Source of the DNA: Acetobacteraceae bacterium
GTDB lineage: Bacteria > Pseudomonadota > Alphaproteobacteria > Acetobacterales > Acetobacteraceae
DNA: 10,597 bases
NCBI GenBank assembly: GCA_003164305.1
Contig: PLSZ01000409.1
Span: 1,082-11,678, forward strand
Direction: 5' to 3'
The notes under the pieces were generated by a model. The model did no database searches, was not told where the DNA came from, and worked only from the letters and a program-made list of their open reading frames with translations. Position 1 is the first letter of the stretch. Each line of letters begins with the position of its first letter. Shown here in pieces: positions 6,666 through 10,597 of the stretch. The translations under genes and the position numbers were made by a program.

Positions 6666-7270
6666 GAGGGGATAATAGGCTTCCTCGGCCGGGCTTTCCA
6701 GCCCGATGAGATGACCGGGACAGGCAGCGCGGAAACGAACGCGGTCAGTCCCCGCGGGCGAATGGGCCTTCCTTGCATTCTGGCACAGGAGTATTCCGAT
6801 AGACGGCTTCGTCCGCTACACTGGCGGAGGTGGGTGTTCTGAGCGGGAACGCGCGAAAGCGCCAGTACTAAGGGCCTACAAATGGGACTTTGGCCGGGTG
6901 TCCACAGCCCCAACCCCGGCACCACCACGCCGGCGATCAATCTCAGTCGCATGCGGTGCTATGCGCCCCGCACCACCACGAGCGCGTCCACCGCCGTCCT
7001 CTGACCCGCCGGCACGCCGATGTGACATCGGAACGGACTACGGCCCAGGGGGGAAGACGCGGTGATGCCGGCGCACGGACGGTGGACATTCTGGTCAACA
7101 ATGCCGGTGTCTCCTTTCCGCCAACGTCGAAAACACGACGGTCTCGCTTCCGGCATGACCGGATATTTGGTCCCGCGCATGAACCGGGTTTACACTTCGA
7201 ACCTCGAAATACGCCGGCCGAAATCCGCGCATCCACGGGACATCACACCGGGTTAGGGAGAGACACAGCC
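6666..7270. other. Mostly non-coding stretch of about 600 bp
   Basis: No convincing complete gene is seen on either strand between the ParE antitoxin and the hydrolase start. The frames that are open here have no recognisable motif and no ribosome site. The only piece with a clear origin is the dehydrogenase fragment at about 7011-7129. The last 16 bases hold the ribosome site (AGGGAGA, 7255-7261) for the hydrolase. Confidence 0.5.
7011..7129 (+). pseudogene. Fragment of a short-chain dehydrogenase (SDR)
   Basis: One frame contains ADVTSE (ending at 7033) and, 16 codons later, VDILVNNAGVSFPP (from 7082). In intact classical SDRs the strand 'DVTSE' and the NAD(P)-stabilising NNAG motif are separated by about the same distance, so the spacing is preserved. 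The codons between them no longer encode the expected helix. Neither the N-terminal TGxxxGIG nor the catalytic YxxxK can be found nearby. This is therefore a leftover piece of a gene, not a working one. It is in frame with the hydrolase and makes a false N-terminal extension of that gene if the longest frame is taken. Confidence 0.5.
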
Positions 7271-8056
7271 ATGCCGTTCTACGAAAAAGGCGACGTCCGC
7301 ATTCATTACGAGGAAGCCGGCTCCGGCTTCCCGCTGCTGGTCATTCCCGGTGGCGGACTGAACTCGACGATCGCGGGACTGGCGACCTCCAGCCACCCGT
7401 TCAATCCGTTCGACGAATTCAAGGACGAGTTCCGCGTGATCGCGGCCGATCTGCGCAACGCCAAGGGCGGCCAGTCGACAGGTCCGCTCGAGACCGGCCG
7501 GCCGTGGGACGCCTATACCGACGATCATATCAGCCTGATGGATCACCTCGGCATCCAGAAATTCCTGGTGCTCGGGTTCTGCATCGGCGGTCCTTTCATC
7601 TGGAACCTGTTGCAGCGAGTCGGCGACCGCGTCATCGCGGCGGTGCCGGCACAGCCCAGTGGCTGGCGACCGGAGATGCCCACTCTGTCGTACGACAACA
7701 ATATGAAGAACTGGGGACCGGAGTTGTGCGCGCGGCGGCCCGACATCACGATGGATCAGGTCGATACGTTCCTGACCAACATGTACCGCGCCCACGCCGA
7801 CTTCGTTTACACCGCGACACGCGATTTCGTGCGCGGCTGCCAGACGCCGATCCTGGTGTTGCCGGACGACGTGCCGGCGCACCCGTACGCCGTCGCCATG
7901 GAGACAGTGCGTCTCGCGCCGAACGCGCAGGTAAGCCTTTACCCGTGGAAGGACACCCCGGACAAAATCCCGCTGGCGGTGCGCCATGTTCGCACATTCC
8001 TGCGGGCCTATCGTCCCGCGGCGGGCGCGCGCACCATGGCGGCGGCGGCTCAATAG
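7271..8056 (+). CDS. Alpha/beta hydrolase with Cys nucleophile elbow (261 aa)
   Basis: Cytoplasmic alpha/beta-fold hydrolase; the substrate is unknown. The N-terminus MPFYEKGDVRIHYEEAGSG is the standard first beta pair, VIPGGG (25-29) forms the oxyanion side, and AADLRNAKGGQS (58-69) is the usual second loop. The nucleophile elbow GFCIGG is at 102-107 with Cys 104 where most relatives have Ser. The acid is in LVLPDD (Asp 199/200). The region where a catalytic His is expected, PWKDTPDKIPLAV (225-237), contains none; His 204 (in PAHPYA) and His 239 are the only nearby candidates. The ATG at 7271 follows AGGGAGA with nine bases between. The frame is open to 6890, but that extension runs through the SDR fragment and has no family similarity. 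The gene ends at a bidirectional terminator shared with the transporter. Confidence 0.85.
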   Translation: MPFYEKGDVRIHYEEAGSGFPLLVIPGGGLNSTIAGLATSSHPFNPFDEFKDEFRVIAADLRNAKGGQSTGPLETGRPWDAYTDDHISLMDHLGIQKFLVLGFCIGGPFIWNLLQRVGDRVIAAVPAQPSGWRPEMPTLSYDNNMKNWGPELCARRPDITMDQVDTFLTNMYRAHADFVYTATRDFVRGCQTPILVLPDDVPAHPYAVAMETVRLAPNAQVSLYPWKDTPDKIPLAVRHVRTFLRAYRPAAGARTMAAAAQ

Positions 8057-8118
8057 CGGCGGATCCGTTCAGGCTGATCGCGATGCGCGATCTCCAGGCC
8101 TGACGTTCCCTTCGCGCC

Positions 8119-8159
8119 AAACGGAAACGGCCGGGACCTTCGCCCCGGCCGTGTCGTTT
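8119..8159. terminator. Bidirectional intrinsic-type terminator
   Basis: ACGGCCGGG (8127-8135) and CCCGGCCGT (8144-8152) form a perfect 9-bp stem with an 8-base loop, flanked by a second arm AAACG (8119-8123) pairing with CGTTT (8155-8159). It lies between the 3' ends of the hydrolase (+) and the transporter (-), so it can stop transcription from both sides. The run of T after the stem is short. Confidence 0.75.
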
Positions 8160-8163
8160 CGGG

Positions 8164-9471
8164 CTATCCGAGCGTGACCTCGGCCTCGATCACGTCCAGT
8201 TCGGCGGTCATCACCATCCCCTTGGTTTCCGGCCCCAGATAGACCGCGATGATGTACACGACCAATGAGCCGATCGCGGCGACCATCATCGGTTTGGCGA
8301 AACCCATGCCCTGGTTCACCGCGAAATAAGTCAGGATCGGCGCGACGGCCGCGCCCCAAACCGCGCCCTGGTGATAGACGAAACCGGCCGCGGTGGCGCG
8401 TACCTCGGTCGGGTAGCGTTCCGACAGCCAGCCGGGGTTCAGGGCGTCCTTGCCGCTGAAGAAACAGATGAACAGCAAGAAGAACCCGAGGAACAAGGTT
8501 CGATCGGTCTGTAGGATATACAGCGGAAGCAGGAACAAGGCGATGAACGTGGGGATCATCAAAGCCCAACGCCGGCCGACCCTTTCCGACACCGCGCCCC
8601 AGAAGCTACAGGCGAGGAACGTGAGGATGTTGCCCCAGAACACCGGGACCGCCACCTCGGCCGGCGTCCAGCCCAGCTCTTTTGTCAGATAGGTGCCGAG
8701 CATGGCCCACACCGCGTAATAAACGCAGAAGTTCGCGGCCATCCACAGGCAACCCGTGAACGTGTTCCACAGATATTTGCGCTTGAAGATGGCGAACAAT
8801 GGCAGGGTGACCTGCTGTTGCGTCGCGTTCTGGATCTTCTTGTTTTCCGCCCAGACCTCGGGCTCTTTCACGTACATGCGGATCCAGACGCAGGCCAGGG
8901 CCGGCAGCACGCCCAGGATCAGCATCCCTCGCCAGCCATAGCCCTTATGCCAGGCTTCCAACGGTGCATACAGAAAGCCGTAGGCCAGGCCGGACAGCGC
9001 GAAGCCCAACCCCCAGGACCCTTGCAAAACCCCGGACATCAGCCCCCTGGACCGTGACGGCCAGGATTCCATCGCCAGCGCCGCGCCGGCCGGCCATTCC
9101 GCTCCCATCCCGATCCCCAACAGCGCCCGGATCACGAACAGGAACGTAAAACTGGGCGAGAAGCCCGCGAGGAAATTGCAGACGGAATACCAAAGAATGG
9201 AGATCATCAGAGGCGCCCGGCGCCCCAGCCGATCGGCCAGCCAGCCGGACGCCGTCGCTCCACCCAGGCGCATCACCAGCGTGACCGAGAAGATCGCGGT
9301 CACGTCGATCAGTGGAACTTTGAACTCTTGCGCGATCGGCGCCATGATCAGAAGGAAGACGGTGAAGTCGAATGCGTCGAGCGTCCAGCCCATCCAGGCG
9401 GCGCAATAGGCGTACCATTGGTCCTTGGTGGGTTCTTTCCACCACGGAACGTTTGCCGCGTATCCAGACAT
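8164..9471 (-). CDS. MFS transporter, SHS (sialate/lactate:H+ symporter)-like (435 aa)
   Basis: Twelve-helix inner-membrane transporter of the major facilitator superfamily, likely a proton-coupled carrier of a carboxylic acid. The first helix carries WTLDAFDFTVFLL with Asp 32 and Asp 35, as in the SHS and aromatic-acid symporter groups. Motif A, GWLADRLGRR, is at 76-85 after helix 2; RALLGIGMGAEWPAG is in helix 4; the repeated motif GAVSERVGRRWAL is near 292-304 in the second half. The central loop (about 201-232) is hydrophilic, and WLSERYPTEVRATA (about 354-368) is the conserved pre-helix-10 segment. Length is normal. The ATG at 9471-9469 follows AGGGAG (9486-9481) with nine bases between. 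It is transcribed towards the terminator shared with the hydrolase. The family is clear; the substrate (lactate or another organic acid) is a guess. Confidence 0.88.
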   Translation of the reverse strand: MSGYAANVPWWKEPTKDQWYAYCAAWMGWTLDAFDFTVFLLIMAPIAQEFKVPLIDVTAIFSVTLVMRLGGATASGWLADRLGRRAPLMISILWYSVCNFLAGFSPSFTFLFVIRALLGIGMGAEWPAGAALAMESWPSRSRGLMSGVLQGSWGLGFALSGLAYGFLYAPLEAWHKGYGWRGMLILGVLPALACVWIRMYVKEPEVWAENKKIQNATQQQVTLPLFAIFKRKYLWNTFTGCLWMAANFCVYYAVWAMLGTYLTKELGWTPAEVAVPVFWGNILTFLACSFWGAVSERVGRRWALMIPTFIALFLLPLYILQTDRTLFLGFFLLFICFFSGKDALNPGWLSERYPTEVRATAAGFVYHQGAVWGAAVAPILTYFAVNQGMGFAKPMMVAAIGSLVVYIIAVYLGPETKGMVMTAELDVIEAEVTLG

Positions 9472-9598
9472 TGATTTGAACTCCCTGTTTGTGAAGCCAG
9501 CCTGTATTGGGTGGGCTTATATTTGCCTACTCCAAGGTCAGCGTATCAGTGAGTTCAGGCCTGATGCAACAGTTCCCAGTGTGGCAACGATCCGGGCC

Positions 9599-9883
9599 TT
9601 AACGTTGCCCGATGGCCCAGGGGCGATGCCGTTCGAGCGTTGCCGCGGCCGCGGCAGGTAAAGATGGCCGGAGCGCGGATCGGCCCGGCCTTATGTGGCA
9701 ATCCCGGTAATCCTTCCAATCACCGGCCAACGCATGATCGCGGAAACGTGGTTGGAGCGGCGCGTCGATCGCCAGTTCATTGACGACCGGGAACAATGCC
9801 GCGTCGGGAATGGTCCGGTGGCGGCCCCTGGCCTCACGCCTGTAATCCCGTTTGAATTGCCCCGTCCATTCAATCGTCCGCAC
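9599..9883 (-). pseudogene. yafQ: YafQ-family toxin with scrambled C-terminus
   Basis: Ribosome-dependent mRNA interferase of the RelE superfamily, toxin of the DinJ-YafQ type. Residues 1-66 match the family well: RTIEWTGQFKRDYRRE, RFRDHALAGDWKDYRDCHIRP. His 50 and His 63, numbered as in E. coli YafQ, are present. After Pro 66 the expected 'DLVLIYR.....LVRLGSHSELF' is lost: the frame reads GRSALRPS, returns briefly to AAATLE, then ends RHRPWAIGQR. The downstream bases can still be lined up with the normal ending if small insertions and deletions are allowed, so indels have damaged the gene. Catalytic Asp 67 and His 87 are absent. It begins with GTG at 9883-9881 and overlaps the antitoxin by 14 bp, the usual arrangement. 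Probably inactive. Confidence 0.7.
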
Positions 9884-10133
9884 CGAGCGCGGTCTTCAGT
9901 TCCTCAACGTTTTTCGCCTGAGGCAAATTGCCCGCCCGCGCTTCCATCATGGCCGCGACCGTGGCCGGGTTTGGAATCAGGGGGTCGAAGGGCAAGGCAT
10001 GCTCCCGCGCCACCCGCGTCAGCATGAGCCGCACGGCATCGGAAACGGTTAGCCCCATCGCGGCCAGCACGGCCGCGGCCTCCGCCTTGATGGTGGCATC
10101 GATACGGGTCTGCACGAGTTGATTGGCCGCCAT
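9870..10133 (-). CDS. dinJ: RelB/DinJ-family antitoxin (87 aa)
   Basis: Antitoxin that binds and blocks YafQ and represses its own operon through an N-terminal ribbon-helix-helix domain. Residues 4-45 show the pattern: strand LVQTRIDATIKAEAAAVL, then helix LTVSDAVRLMLTRVAREHALPF. The C-terminal half, IPNPATVAAMMEARAG followed by NVEELKTAL, is the typical toxin-wrapping segment. The length of 87 residues is normal and no damage is seen. The ATG at 10133-10131 follows AGGAG with eight bases between. Upstream lies a perfect palindrome (10154-10172) that is a likely operator. The gene appears functional although its toxin looks broken, so it may persist as a lone antitoxin able to act on related toxins. 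Confidence 0.85.
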   Translation of the reverse strand: MAANQLVQTRIDATIKAEAAAVLAAMGLTVSDAVRLMLTRVAREHALPFDPLIPNPATVAAMMEARAGNLPQAKNVEELKTALGADD

Positions 10134-10153
10134 TCGTTTTGCTCCTTGGTGTC

Positions 10154-10172
10154 TGCATTACAATGTAATGCA
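10154..10172. promoter_or_regulatory. Palindromic operator upstream of dinJ-yafQ
   Basis: TGCATTACAATGTAATGCA is a perfect 9-1-9 inverted repeat located 20 bp upstream of the dinJ start. On the gene's strand it contains TGTAAT, a 5 of 6 match to a -10 box, with no good -35 box. A dimeric ribbon-helix-helix repressor bound here would cover the promoter, which fits autoregulation by DinJ. Confidence 0.65.
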
Positions 10173-10312
10173 CATGAGCCACGACAGAAGGGGTCTTGTT
10201 CAGAAGAATAAGGCCGACTTCGGTGAGGCCGCTTCTGGATAGTTGACGCTGGCTACCCGCACCGTCGGCGGCTGGTTTGCTCCAACTCCGGACTTTGGGT
10301 CCCCAACCCCCC

Positions 10313-10597
10313 CTACACCATCCCCCGGATCCTCCCCCCATCAACACGGATCAGGCTGCCGGTGATGTATCCGGCCTTATCGCTGGCCAGGAACGCGCCC
10401 ATCGGTCCGTATTCGTCAGGCATTCCCACGCGTCCCGCCGGGATCTGCGCCGCCGACTCGGCCAGCCGCTCGGCCAGAGCTTCCTCGAAACTGATGTTCC
10501 TTCGCCGAGCCGACGCCGCCGCCGTTTCATTGGTCCGGTCGGTGTGGATCGTCCCCGGCGCCAGCACGTTCATCGTGACGCCGTCCTTCGCCACCTC
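10313..10597 (-). CDS. Short-chain dehydrogenase/reductase (SDR), C-terminal part, cut by window edge
   Basis: NAD(P)-dependent oxidoreductase of the classical SDR family; the start lies beyond the window. The visible 94 or so residues begin in the segment after the catalytic YxxxK with EVAKDGVTMNVLAPGTIHTD, the usual 'GVTVN.V.PG.I.T' motif. They continue through a helical substrate loop (RRRNISFEEALAERLAE) and IPAGRVGMPDEYG, and close with GYITGSLIRVDGG, the standard SDR ending. TAG is at 10315-10313. The substrate cannot be inferred. It is upstream of dinJ on the same strand with a 179-bp gap holding the dinJ operator, so the TA pair is probably transcribed separately. Confidence 0.88.
   Translation of the reverse strand, partial: EVAKDGVTMNVLAPGTIHTDRTNETAAASARRRNISFEEALAERLAESAAQIPAGRVGMPDEYGPMGAFLASDKAGYITGSLIRVDGGRIRGMV

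Noticed and set aside
6641..6952. Minus-strand frame of 103 codons upstream of the ParE antitoxin
   Set aside because: Pro/Arg/Ser-rich with no recognisable motif, and it overlaps the antitoxin start in another frame.
6890..7270. N-terminal extension of the hydrolase to 6890
   Set aside because: It passes through an SDR fragment and low-complexity sequence; the ATG at 7271 has a good ribosome site and fits the family N-terminus.
7253..8053. Minus-strand frame opposite the hydrolase (266 codons)
   Set aside because: Arg/His/Val-rich antisense frame produced by the codon bias of the hydrolase gene.
1..10597. CRISPR arrays, tRNA or rRNA genes, transposases and integrases
   Set aside because: No regularly spaced repeats, cloverleaf or rRNA signature, and no DDE or tyrosine/serine recombinase motif were seen in any translated frame.

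Overview
The window looks like chromosomal accessory DNA from a high-GC alphaproteobacterium, probably of the Acetobacteraceae or a nearby Rhodospirillales group. That placement is an inference from base composition (hand-counted lines of the main genes reach about 73% G+C), from the type of catabolic genes, and from the style of the toxin-antitoxin (TA) genes. Both ends cut through genes: an HpcH/HpaI-type aldolase at the left edge (+ strand) and the C-terminal part of a short-chain dehydrogenase (SDR) at the right edge (- strand).

Layout. 1-696: 3' part of the aldolase. About 750-1301 (- strand): a small unidentified gene followed by a decayed FitA-like antitoxin with no toxin. 1373-5879 (+ strand): a large type IIG-like restriction-modification (R-M) gene with an N-terminal PD-(D/E)XK-like nuclease, an N6-adenine methyltransferase core and a C-terminal target-recognition region. 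It is cut in two by a lower-GC cassette at about 2522-4250. The cassette carries a two-gene operon of unknown function (2601-2915 and 2912-3592), with its own good promoter and an ATGA stop-start overlap, and a convergent orphan phage-type adenine methyltransferase (4191-3556, - strand). 5968-6665: a truncated DUF433 antitoxin meeting a ParE/RelE-type toxin-antitoxin pair tail to tail. 6666-7270: mostly non-coding, with a fragment of an SDR. 7271-8056 (+): an alpha/beta hydrolase with a Cys nucleophile elbow. 8119-8159: a shared bidirectional terminator. 9471-8164 (-): an MFS transporter resembling the sialate/lactate:H+ symporters. 10133-9599 (-): a DinJ-YafQ pair with a damaged toxin, preceded by a perfect 19-bp palindrome.

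How it fits together. The aldolase, hydrolase, transporter and SDR look like ordinary catabolic housekeeping. The DNA between them has been colonised repeatedly by defence and addiction modules, most of them broken: FitA without toxin, DUF433 without its tail or partner, YafQ without its last catalytic residues, and an R-M gene split by another cassette. The item most worth pursuing is the cassette inside the R-M gene. It has its own promoter, two translationally coupled genes I do not recognise, and an adenine methyltransferase, so it could be a compact mobile defence or modification unit. That function is an inference.
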